Origin: Acidobacteriota bacterium | GTDB lineage: Bacteria > Acidobacteriota > Terriglobia > Terriglobales > Acidobacteriaceae | NCBI GenBank assembly: GCA_021805265.1 | Contig: JAJZFR010000288.1 | Span: 1-5,240, forward strand | Length of the DNA stretch: 5,240 bases | Direction of reading: 5' to 3' | Part shown: positions 1 to 5,240 of the stretch, in pieces | Numbering within the stretch: position 1 is the stretch's first letter | How the letters are laid out: every line of letters begins with the position of its first letter | Position numbers and translations under genes: made by a program | Notes under the pieces: model-generated | Database searches by the model: none | What the model was told of the DNA's origin: nothing | The model's input: the letters and a program-made list of their open reading frames with translations, nothing else

Positions 1-1933
1 ATAACTTGTACGTCGCAATGTCCCTTTCGGCTATTGCTTCGTTGGCGTCTTTGCTCGCCGTCATCTCCGCTACCGCCAGCGCTGTAGAGGCTTTCAGCTT
101 TTCAACTTCCAACTGACCCTGCCGATCGATAATCTTCGCTTGCCTCTCCAATGTCAACTGCTGGAGCTTGGCCTGCATTTCGGCAAACTGCTGCTGCATT
201 TGCTGCTGGTTTTGCATCATTTGCTGCATCTGCTGAGCGTTCTGTGCATTCTGCGGACTGATAATATCGGCAATCTGATCGCCCATAGGCCCAAGTTGCT
301 TTAGCTTAACCACCATTGCAAGAATCTTTTGAGCCTGTTCGGGACTCAATGGAAGGGCATGAAGGTTCTGGACAAGCGTATCTGCAAACTCGCTTCCCTC
401 TTCACGCTGAGACTCATGCGATGGACCTGAACTTATGGTCACCTGATACCGGCCATCGTCGTCAGCAATCGGATAATGATATGAATGCCCTTCGGTGTCC
501 AGAATCGGCATGTCGGAGTTGATCGTAACCAACCTGTGTGATCCATCGGCCAATCGAACAGGCTTTTGGTTCTGGTCAGCGTCGGTAATCGACAACCAAT
601 GATTGATAATCCTGCCGGTCAGCTTGATTGCACGGTCGTAGTTGTCCACCAGGTGATATGATCCAATCGCTTGTTCGGACTGAATCTTGTCCAGCGCAAC
701 TCCCGATTTCTGATTAGCCCGTTGCGCCTGCGTCGGCAGCCCTTGAAGGCCCATCGCCGCCTGAACCGCTCGCTGGCAAATATCTACCCCTACAGCATAT
801 GCCTGAAAATCAGGAGTAAGCTCCTGCCGTTGCGGTAACGGCAAAATCTGTCCACTCGCCTCGTCAACGGTTGGATCAACCTGCAAGTATGGGTGAAACA
901 CGGTATTGGCCGTCTTCCATGCCTCTGCATCCGTTTCAAACTGGCCCGTATAGCCAACAAACGATGTCTTCGGGAGCTGCCCGACGTTTTCGAGCATCGA
1001 ACTCATTACATAGGCCAGCGCCTTTTGCGGATCACGCGCCAGTGTCACCAGAGATAACAGAACTCGCTCTGACCCACCTTGTCCATACTCCACCCAAATC
1101 TCTTTCCCGGGTACAGTCACAATCGGAATGTACGGGCCGGGCTGCTCTGGCCCTTCTTTCAGGATTTCCACGCCATTCGTGATGTACTGTCGAACCCGCT
1201 TTTCAACCTTTTTTCTGCCCTTACCATCTTGCCGAGTCGTCTGGCGAATCTCCCAATACGAGGCCACTACAATCGATTTGCCATCAAACCATACCGAAGA
1301 GTCGCCCCCAAAGTCATCCGCCGCAAAGCTTCTTTTCTGCGCCTCCGGATATTCGATCTCAAACTCTTCGAGGGGAATCCGGTCAAGCTCAAAGGCCCAG
1401 CGAATGTCCGAAGCATCCGGCGTCTTGTAGTCTGGATCAATCAGAATTGAGTCTGGATTCATGACCGGCAGAACAAGGATTTCCTGCTCTTCTGAATCGT
1501 CGCTCACATAGGCTCTGGTTACCTTCCAGAAGCCGATGTTTCTCTCTACAGCCGCCTGGAGGCCGTTGATATAAGCTTGCTGAGCATTGCAGCCGTATTC
1601 AATCGCGCGTATTCTGTTTTCGCGGTACTCAGCAAGGGCATCCGTTGCACCATCACCAGCAGGATCGACTACTACACCGCGTGGGTTCTGGCGCGCCGTG
1701 TTGACCACCTGATTCACATACTGATTGAGCTGGTCCGCACATACCGTTGGTCGGTTTTTGCGCGCCATGCGGTCTTCGTCATCCCAGGGATCGCCTGAAA
1801 CATACCGCATGTTTTTTTGGCCTTCGTCTCGCGTCCGACGCCACTTGTCGTGAGCATAGCGATACCGCTGCCGAATGCGCTTCAGCAGCTCATCGTCTTT
1901 TTCTCCCTGCGTCGGATCGACCATTTCAGGCAT
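1..1933 (-). CDS. P22-type phage portal protein, C-terminal end outside the window
   Basis: This frame is open from its start to base 1 with no stop, giving 644 residues. The portal forms a dodecameric ring at one prohead vertex. DNA is pumped through it by the terminase, and the head-completion and tail proteins attach to it. The start is typical of P22-like portals: a charged helix (about 10-45), then GDPWDDEDR (47-55) and RPTVCADQLNQYVNQVVN (61-78). Further support comes from NPDSILIDP (159-167), the NQKSGVALDKIQSEQ motif (407-421), and YDRAIKLTGRIINHWL (432-447). Residues 561-600 are rich in Gln and Met, and the predicted helix continues to the window edge, matching the C-terminal helical part of P22 portals. 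Full P22-like portals are around 700 residues, so little seems to be missing. The chosen ATG overlaps the preceding stop by 8 bp and has a weak GGACGG site 4 nt upstream (1938-1943). In-frame ATGs at 1945 and 1924 are alternatives. Confidence 0.93.
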   Translation of the reverse strand, partial: MPEMVDPTQGEKDDELLKRIRQRYRYAHDKWRRTRDEGQKNMRYVSGDPWDDEDRMARKNRPTVCADQLNQYVNQVVNTARQNPRGVVVDPAGDGATDALAEYRENRIRAIEYGCNAQQAYINGLQAAVERNIGFWKVTRAYVSDDSEEQEILVLPVMNPDSILIDPDYKTPDASDIRWAFELDRIPLEEFEIEYPEAQKRSFAADDFGGDSSVWFDGKSIVVASYWEIRQTTRQDGKGRKKVEKRVRQYITNGVEILKEGPEQPGPYIPIVTVPGKEIWVEYGQGGSERVLLSLVTLARDPQKALAYVMSSMLENVGQLPKTSFVGYTGQFETDAEAWKTANTVFHPYLQVDPTVDEASGQILPLPQRQELTPDFQAYAVGVDICQRAVQAAMGLQGLPTQAQRANQKSGVALDKIQSEQAIGSYHLVDNYDRAIKLTGRIINHWLSITDADQNQKPVRLADGSHRLVTINSDMPILDTEGHSYHYPIADDDGRYQVTISSGPSHESQREEGSEFADTLVQNLHALPLSPEQAQKILAMVVKLKQLGPMGDQIADIISPQNAQNAQQMQQMMQNQQQMQQQFAEMQAKLQQLTLERQAKIIDRQGQLEVEKLKASTALAVAEMTASKDANEAIAERDIATYKL

Positions 1934-2510
1934 TTTGCCGTCCATAATGGGCTTCGTGAGCCGCTCTCAGGCTGGTTTCGCAGTTAGGGCATATCTCCGC
2001 CGGGGTTTTTCCCGTATTGTCATATACCCAACCCTTTTTCCGGGCCTTCTTGATCACATCAATCCGCGATTCCCGTTCGAGTCCGAAAAACTTCTCCAGC
2101 GCAGTGCATTTCTTGCAGCGAAGAATCAACGTTTTCTCTGCAACTGCTTCATCTAAAAGCTCTTGTGCGCGTTTTTCAGCCGAAGAAACATCCTGTGCAG
2201 CCCGAAATTCCAGAAGTTTTCCATCCGGGCCAAGAATGGGCAGTTTTTCCCTTTCGGCCTGCTCTTTGGCCCTCATCTCATACCAGTCCAGCGTCTTTGC
2301 CTCAAACTTCAGGTTCGGTCGAAGCGACTCAAAGACCTCACGCTTCATTTCCGGCGGGGTATCGGCAAGGATTTCTGTCAGATGTTTGTCATCTCGCACG
2401 TAGTTTCGTGCCAAATCGGCTAATGCTACCGAAAAATCATCAGGCAACGCGGCTGCGCGTAAAGCCCTACGCATCCGAACTGCATCTGCCTGCATCTCAT
2501 CGCTTGCCAT
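1926..2510 (-). CDS. Phage protein of unknown function with a zinc-ribbon-like four-cysteine motif
   Basis: The product has 194 residues and I do not recognise a named family. The N-terminal half is charged and predicted mostly helical, with YEMRAKEQAEREK at about 77-89 and AEKRAQELLDEAVAEK at 111-126. The C-terminal part carries two CxxC pairs, C132/C135 (CKKC) and C174/C177 (CPNC), 38 residues apart. This arrangement could bind one zinc ion, although the loop between the pairs is long and basic (KKARKKG, 154-160). Zinc binding is inferred from the cysteines alone. The ATG has a good GAGGT site 6 nt upstream (bases 2517-2521). The gene overlaps the 3' end of the 53-residue gene before it by 14 bp, and its own stop overlaps the portal start by 8 bp. 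Its place between terL and portal suggests a virion assembly or packaging accessory role, but nothing in the sequence proves this. Confidence 0.85.
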   Translation of the reverse strand: MASDEMQADAVRMRRALRAAALPDDFSVALADLARNYVRDDKHLTEILADTPPEMKREVFESLRPNLKFEAKTLDWYEMRAKEQAEREKLPILGPDGKLLEFRAAQDVSSAEKRAQELLDEAVAEKTLILRCKKCTALEKFFGLERESRIDVIKKARKKGWVYDNTGKTPAEICPNCETSLRAAHEAHYGRQNA

Positions 2511-2658
2511 AGCCGGACCTCATGACACTCTGCACCACATGCGGACTCATTCCAGTCCTTACGGGCTTGCCCATCGTCGCCACCGGCAGGTTCTTTGCCA
2601 TCGGAGGCTTAGGCGATGGACCGCGCAGGACTTGCTGCACCATTCTCGTCGTCCACAT
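2497..2658 (-). CDS. Very small phage protein of unknown function (53 residues)
   Basis: A complete 53-residue frame fills the only gap in the operon. It begins MWTTRMVQQVLRGP and ends SGYGKR. It has a strong GAGGA Shine-Dalgarno site exactly 6 nt before the ATG (bases 2665-2669), embedded in the end of the preceding gene. Only 2 bp separate the preceding stop from this ATG, and its last 14 bp overlap the start of the next gene. The product is basic, with a Pro-rich middle (GPSPKPPMAKNLP, 13-25) and six methionines. No transmembrane segment, cysteine pair or known fold is visible. Its function is unknown. The case for it being real rests on the ribosome binding site and the tight operon fit. 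Without homologues, chance openness of such a short frame cannot be excluded. Confidence 0.6.
   Translation of the reverse strand: MWTTRMVQQVLRGPSPKPPMAKNLPVATMGKPVRTGMSPHVVQSVMRSGYGKR
2517..2521 (-). promoter_or_regulatory. Shine-Dalgarno site of the four-cysteine protein gene
   Basis: GAGGT on the minus strand lies 6 nt before the ATG at 2510, inside the 3' part of the 53-residue gene. Confidence 0.7.
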
Positions 2659-2660
2659 AG

Positions 2661-2927
2661 CTAGTCCTCGTCTGCCGTGTCTTCGTCGTCCTCTTCTTCC
2701 GATTCCTTCGCGCCCTTCGGCTCGGCAATCTTCAGGTGCTCGGCCAGGTGGCGAAGCATCTCGTGTCCCTCATCCTTGCCGAAGACATGCTGCTCTGGCT
2801 CGACATAATGTGCCATGCCAGAATGCGAACGGCTATCCATGCGCATCTTGGCCTTGAGGTGGTGAGTGACCGTGTGGCCGCCGTTTTCAGCGGGGACAAT
2901 CTCGATCTTTGTCAGTTCATTTGCCAT
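2661..2927 (-). CDS. Small phage protein of unknown function with an acidic C-terminal tail
   Basis: The product has 88 residues. The N-terminal part (about 5-25) reads TKIEIVPAENGGHTVTHHLK, probably a short beta hairpin. It is followed by EPEQHVFGKDEGHEMLRHLAEHL (43-65), which looks like an amphipathic helix, and then by a very acidic tail (about 75-88) made mostly of Glu and Asp. It has at least nine histidines. From memory, similar small proteins with the pairing 'AENGGHTVTHH ... HVFGxxEGHxxLxHLA' occur near terminase and portal genes of podovirus-like phages, with no known function. The start is well supported: an AGGAG site (plus-strand bases 2934-2938) lies 6 nt upstream, and only 1 bp separates this ATG from the preceding stop. 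The acidic tail could serve in protein binding or DNA mimicry, but that is speculation. Confidence 0.85.
   Translation of the reverse strand: MANELTKIEIVPAENGGHTVTHHLKAKMRMDSRSHSGMAHYVEPEQHVFGKDEGHEMLRHLAEHLKIAEPKGAKESEEEDDEDTADED
2665..2669 (-). promoter_or_regulatory. Shine-Dalgarno site supporting the 53-residue gene
   Basis: GAGGA on the minus strand lies 6 nt before the ATG at 2658, inside the acidic tail codons of the preceding gene. It is the main evidence that the small frame at 2497-2658 is translated. Confidence 0.65.
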
Positions 2928-2928
2928 G

Positions 2929-3138
2929 CTACTCTCCTAGAATCCTGTCTGCTTTTGCCCTGATCCGCCCAGCTGCCGCGCTGGACAACTTGCCCTTGGC
3001 CACCATCTGTGTTGCTCGCGCCTTGGCGTTTGCAGCGTGGCTCTTGTCCGGCATCGGGTACTTCCGTTCACCGGGAAGTCCGAATTTGGATGCCGGAATC
3101 CGCTTGCGTTCTTTCTCGTCCAGCTTCATGGCTGTCAT
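2929..3138 (-). CDS. Small basic phage protein with a PASxF...RxYPxxDxxHA signature
   Basis: From the ATG at 3138 the product has 69 residues. That ATG overlaps the terL stop as ATGA (4 bp), the usual arrangement for translational coupling, so I prefer it to the GTG two codons upstream at 3144 (71 residues). The body carries the pattern P15-A-S-x-F19-x-x-P22-x-x-R25-x-Y27-P28-x-x-D31-x-x-H34-A, followed by an Ala/Lys/Arg-rich helix (about 35-66). I recall this signature in short uncharacterised proteins of phages and prophages, sometimes grouped under a DUF (possibly DUF6582; I am not certain). The protein is strongly basic, which would suit nucleic-acid or capsid-interior binding, but no function is established. 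The next gene's Shine-Dalgarno site lies inside its last codons. Confidence 0.85.
   Translation of the reverse strand: MTAMKLDEKERKRIPASKFGLPGERKYPMPDKSHAANAKARATQMVAKGKLSSAAAGRIRAKADRILGE
2934..2938 (-). promoter_or_regulatory. Shine-Dalgarno site of the 88-residue gene
   Basis: AGGAG on the minus strand lies 6 nt before the ATG at 2927, inside the last codons of the preceding gene. It ties the two genes together in translation. Confidence 0.8.
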
Positions 3139-4466
3139 CCCCACGCCGAGACTATCGGCTTTGCACTTGGCCTTGCCGCCTTTGGCCGTTCCGGCTCTCT
3201 GATCCCTACCGCCAGTGTCCTCAGCGCATCCGCCGCGTGGCTGGCGTCATCATGCAATGGTTCCCGGCGTTCCTGCCCTAATGCCGATCCCGGTCCCCAT
3301 TGATACCTTCGCAGGTATTGTAGCCCATCGGCACACAATGTCGAATCGAAAAACATCTGAGGGAATATCGTCCGCACCGCATTGATCCCGTCGGCAACCT
3401 TCAACTGCCGGTTGACGCGCACCTTAAAACCTTTGGCCGCAATCAGTTCCTGAATGGACTTGCCCGTTCCAAGAGACCTTGTTCCGCCGTCCCATGGCAA
3501 TACGACAGTCCCAAAAACATATCCCCACGTCTGCATCTGTTGGAGATAATACTCGATTGCCTGGTGCGATCCAGAGAAAAATCGGATCAGGCGAATCTCA
3601 AATGGCGTCCGCTGCACGCCCCAAATTGCCACCTGGTCAGCATATCCCAAGTCCCAGTATGTCTCGACCGGCCATCGAGCATCATACGGCACCGAGCGGA
3701 TGCGCTCCTCAATCTCCGCCTGTCTAATCTCCGCCTTGTAGATTGCGCCAGCGACAGTCGAGCGGGTGCCCCCCTCATAGACGTGGTGGTACTCGTCCGG
3801 ATCAATCTCCCGCAGCCGCTCAATCTTCTCGCGCGACTCGGGGCTGAGCCAGCGGTTGTCCCGGTAGCTTGTCTTGCACACCCAGGCGCTCTCCGGTGGA
3901 TTGAGCACAAATTGCTGGTAGACCGCATCCGTCTCCAGGTCCGGATTGAGGGTGAACCAGATTTCTGATCCGGTTTTGCGTATAGTCGGCAGCAGGATCG
4001 ACAGACTGCGCGCGCTGACGACACTTGCCTCCTCGATCCAGCATATGTCGATGGCCTCATAGGACTTAATCGACGATACAGTCTGCTTACGCAAGCCGGC
4101 AAAAACAAATTCTGTGCCATTTTTGCCGCGAATCTCTGACTGGAGGGGAGTGTAAAAGTCAGCCAAGCCCAGGCGGACTATCTGGTCGGTCAGCAGCTGG
4201 TGGACTGACTCTCGGATTGAGTCCATGGTCTCTCGACCGCAGAGGATACGCATCCCATCCGTCCGCCCGGGCTGGAGCATGCCAGGGTTGGCACCGATGA
4301 TCAGCAGCGCTTGCGCCACACTCCACGACTTGACTCCATCGCGGCCACCGTAGAGCACCTTATAGGGATGCGCCCGAAAGAGATTTTGTAGCTTGGCCGG
4401 GAATTCGACGATCATCGGCCGCACCACCGCTGGTGTGTACTGCCCACCGAGCCACAATCCGGGCAT
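3135..4466 (-). CDS. terL: Phage terminase large subunit, PBSX/Terminase_3 type
   Basis: TerL is the packaging motor: an N-terminal ATPase translocates DNA through the portal and a C-terminal RNase-H-like nuclease cuts the concatemer. The 443 residues match the usual PBSX-group length. The ATPase shows a Walker A-like loop GGRDGVKS (40-47), a Walker B segment IDICWIEEA (139-147) with acidic pair E145/E146, and the coupling motif TLNP (172-175). The nuclease shows WDLGYAD (271-277, with D272), a second acidic position in LPWDGG (D326), and HDDASHAADALR (405-416) with D406, H410 and D413, the expected metal-binding set. The catalytic residues appear intact, so the protein is probably active. 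The Walker A loop is unusual in having Val before the Lys. The ATG at 4466 is the only ATG before the frame closes upstream, but it lacks a clear ribosome site. M18 (ATG at 4415), just before the conserved IVEFPAKLQNLF, is an alternative start. Confidence 0.96.
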   Translation of the reverse strand: MPGLWLGGQYTPAVVRPMIVEFPAKLQNLFRAHPYKVLYGGRDGVKSWSVAQALLIIGANPGMLQPGRTDGMRILCGRETMDSIRESVHQLLTDQIVRLGLADFYTPLQSEIRGKNGTEFVFAGLRKQTVSSIKSYEAIDICWIEEASVVSARSLSILLPTIRKTGSEIWFTLNPDLETDAVYQQFVLNPPESAWVCKTSYRDNRWLSPESREKIERLREIDPDEYHHVYEGGTRSTVAGAIYKAEIRQAEIEERIRSVPYDARWPVETYWDLGYADQVAIWGVQRTPFEIRLIRFFSGSHQAIEYYLQQMQTWGYVFGTVVLPWDGGTRSLGTGKSIQELIAAKGFKVRVNRQLKVADGINAVRTIFPQMFFDSTLCADGLQYLRRYQWGPGSALGQERREPLHDDASHAADALRTLAVGIREPERPKAARPSAKPIVSAWG

Positions 4467-4549
4467 GACGAGGATGCGATCCGATGGTCTGGATCATCTG
4501 CGGCTGTGGCGCTGCGTTCCGCCTGTGCTTTGAACCCGCGCCGCACCGA
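4467..4549. other. Intergenic gap between the XRE-type gene and terL, no terS visible
   Basis: These 83 bases separate the stop of the helix-turn-helix gene from the terL start. They hold no gene of their own. The one open frame across them (4360-4632, minus) overlaps both neighbours out of frame and looks like a shadow. I see no clear terminator hairpin and no strong ribosome binding site in front of terL. Read-through from the upstream gene into terL is therefore plausible. Confidence 0.5.
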
Positions 4550-4897
4550 TCACCGACCAACCAGATCTTCAGCTGCAAGAATGGCTCTTTGAGCTGCGAG
4601 GATAAGTTCACCAAGGGCTTTGGCGGTCTCAATTTTCACGGTTTTCTTCTTCTTGAAATGAACGACCGCTCGGGGTCTCTCGGGCGCTTCGTTTGTCTCC
4701 ATGCCCAGGAACTCCCGAGGGTCGCGGTCGAGCCATTTACAGAGACTCGCAAACGTGTGCACATCCGGCATATGGCCGTTCTCCACCCGTGAGAAAGTAG
4801 CCGGGCTGACGCCCGCATCCAGCGCAGCGGCGCGAACGCCGCGACTTCCCCTCTTTTTTGCCATCAAACGACCGAAATCGTCGAGCGTTAGAGCCAT
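4550..4897 (-). CDS. XRE-family helix-turn-helix DNA-binding protein
   Basis: The product has 115 residues. Residues 5-65 form a Cro/CI-type (XRE) domain: a first helix LDDFGRLMAKKRG, then the helix-turn-helix VRAAALDAGVSPATFSRVEN (21-40), then helices ending in FASLCKWLDRDPREFLG (49-65). The recognition helix SPATFSRVENG is typical of the family. The C-terminal part has a lysine cluster (FKKKKTVKIE, 81-90) and an amphipathic Ala/Leu-rich helix (91-113) that may serve for oligomerisation. The ATG at 4897 is chosen because a strong purine-rich site (GGGAGGG) stands just upstream. A GTG 20 codons earlier (4957) has no such site and adds residues that do not look like part of the domain. It is co-directional with terL and sits where terS usually lies. 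It is most likely a transcriptional regulator; a DNA-recognition role in packaging is a less likely alternative. Confidence 0.9.
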   Translation of the reverse strand: MALTLDDFGRLMAKKRGSRGVRAAALDAGVSPATFSRVENGHMPDVHTFASLCKWLDRDPREFLGMETNEAPERPRAVVHFKKKKTVKIETAKALGELILAAQRAILAAEDLVGR

Positions 4898-4901
4898 CCG
4901 C

Positions 4902-4906
4902 CCTCC
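4902..4906 (-). promoter_or_regulatory. Shine-Dalgarno site that decides the start of the XRE-type gene
   Basis: On the minus strand this reads GGAGG within GGGAGGGCGG and ends 4 nt before the ATG at 4897. It is the strongest ribosome site in the area and favours the 115-residue product over the longer GTG-initiated form. Confidence 0.75.
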
Positions 4907-4941
4907 CAAAGCGAATATCTCCTTGACGGGAGCACAGCCAC

Positions 4942-4968
4942 GTAACAAATGTACCACATGTACCAGCT
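4942..4968. repeat. Three short direct repeats at 9-bp spacing, possible operator
   Basis: On the plus strand, GTAAC, GTACC and GTACC start at 4942, 4951 and 4960. The 4-bp linkers after them are AAAT, ACAT and AGCT. The second and third copies share the longer match ATGTACC (4949-4955 and 4958-4964). The array ends about 45 bp upstream of the XRE-type gene, where an autoregulatory operator or promoter would be expected. The repeats are short, so chance is possible, and I found no convincing -35/-10 pair next to them. Confidence 0.35.
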
Positions 4969-4969
4969 A

Positions 4970-5142
4970 CTTCCCCGGCTCTTCTGGCGGATGGGAGGGG
5001 CCGCGCCGGGTCCTTCCGTCGAAGGGCGAGTTCCGGGAGCGGGAGTCCGCGGCGCGGCGCGGCGGGCTGGGCTGTGAGCAGGCTGAGGACGCGGCTGAGC
5101 CTGGCCTTTATTCGCGAGCATGGGCTGGCGGTGGTGGCTTTG
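4970..5142. other. G+C-rich stretch without a convincing gene
   Basis: This stretch is far richer in G+C than the phage genes: two 60-base lines count to about 73% and 80%, against about 53% for a line in the four-cysteine protein gene. One plus-strand frame is open from 4927 to the window end with a possible GTG start at 5074. It would give a product beginning VSRLRTRLSLAFIREHG that runs into Ala/Gly/Asp repeats. It has no ribosome site and no recognisable domain, so I do not call it a gene. The minus-strand frame at 4888-5121 is low-complexity and overlaps the XRE-type gene start. Confidence 0.4.
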
Positions 5143-5240
5143 GCGGGTGCCGACGGGGCGGCGGGTGCCGACGGGGCGGCGGGTGCCGACGGGGCGGCGG
5201 GTGCCGACGGGGCGGCGGGTGCCGACGGGGCGGCGGGTGC
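5143..5240. repeat. Perfect 18-bp tandem repeat (minisatellite) running off the window
   Basis: The unit GCGGGTGCCGACGGGGCG occurs five times in full without a mismatch (5143-5160, 5161-5178, 5179-5196, 5197-5214, 5215-5232), followed by the first 8 bases of a sixth copy at the last base. The unit length is a multiple of three and has no stop in any frame. If translated on the plus strand it would give repeats of AGADGA, RVPTGR or GCRRGG. There are no spacers, so it is not a CRISPR array. The identity of the copies points to recent expansion by slippage or to an assembly effect. Confidence 0.97.

Noticed and set aside
1079..1450. 123-residue plus-strand frame opposite the portal gene
   Set aside because: Antisense to the well-supported portal frame, without a ribosome site or recognisable domain.
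2017..2403. 128-residue plus-strand frame opposite the four-cysteine protein gene
   Set aside because: Antisense to a gene with a good ribosome site and operon fit; Ser/Arg/Phe-rich composition of an antisense shadow.
3587..4120. 177-residue minus-strand frame inside terL
   Set aside because: It lies out of frame within terL, which has intact motifs throughout; the product is Arg/Ser-rich and typical of a shadow frame.
4360..4632. 90-residue minus-strand frame bridging the XRE-type gene and terL, considered as a possible TerS
   Set aside because: It overlaps the 3' end of the XRE-type gene and the 5' end of terL out of frame, has no helix-turn-helix pattern and no ribosome site.
4923..4951. 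Plus-strand promoter with TTGACG as -35 box
   Set aside because: At 17-bp spacing the -10 position reads CAAATG, which is a poor match, and no convincing gene lies downstream on that strand.
4898..4957. Longer GTG-initiated form of the XRE-type protein (135 residues)
   Set aside because: The extra 20 residues fall outside the family domain, the GTG lacks a ribosome site, and the ATG at 4897 has a strong one.
4888..5121. 77-residue minus-strand frame upstream of the XRE-type gene
   Set aside because: Pro/Arg/Ala-rich low-complexity product from G+C-rich DNA, overlapping the start of the XRE-type gene in another frame.
5143..5240. CRISPR-like array
   Set aside because: Copies are directly adjacent with no spacers and the unit is only 18 bp, so it is a simple tandem repeat.

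Overview
The window looks like the packaging and portal end of a tailed phage or prophage (Caudoviricetes). Seven supported genes lie on the minus strand, so transcription runs from right to left. In transcription order they are: a small XRE-type helix-turn-helix protein (4897 to 4550), the large terminase subunit (4466 to 3135), a small basic protein (3138 to 2929), a small protein with an acidic tail (2927 to 2661), a very small 53-residue protein (2658 to 2497), a four-cysteine zinc-ribbon-like protein (2510 to 1926), and a P22-type portal protein (1933 to beyond base 1). From terL onward the genes are almost gapless, with overlaps of 4, 14 and 8 bp and gaps of 1 and 2 bp. Three of the small genes have clear Shine-Dalgarno sites that overlap the end of the gene before them. 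This is the compact, translationally coupled layout of a late phage operon.

TerL belongs to the PBSX/Terminase_3 group by its ATPase and nuclease motifs. It is the motor that drives DNA through the dodecameric portal into the prohead. The portal resembles the P22 type by sequence pattern, including its long helical, glutamine-rich C-terminal part. Its C-terminal end lies outside the window. Scaffold, coat and tail genes would be expected further left. No conventional small terminase gene (terS) is visible. The only protein upstream of terL on the same strand is the XRE-type protein, which could be a regulator or could occupy the terS slot.

To the right of about 4970 the composition changes sharply. 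Two hand-counted 60-base lines there are about 73% and 80% G+C, against about 53% for one line in the phage genes. This stretch has no convincing gene and runs into a perfect 18-bp tandem repeat (five full copies and a partial sixth) that reaches the last base. It may be a prophage/host junction, an intergenic minisatellite, or a repeat-limited contig edge.

The host cannot be named from this sequence. A Gram-negative, moderately to highly G+C-rich host is plausible because P22-type portals are common in phages of such bacteria, but this is inference. Every gene here belongs to, or fits within, a recognisable phage packaging cluster. The most unusual points are the missing terS, the variant Walker A motif in TerL, the small unassigned genes between terL and portal, and the repeat-bearing G+C-rich right end.
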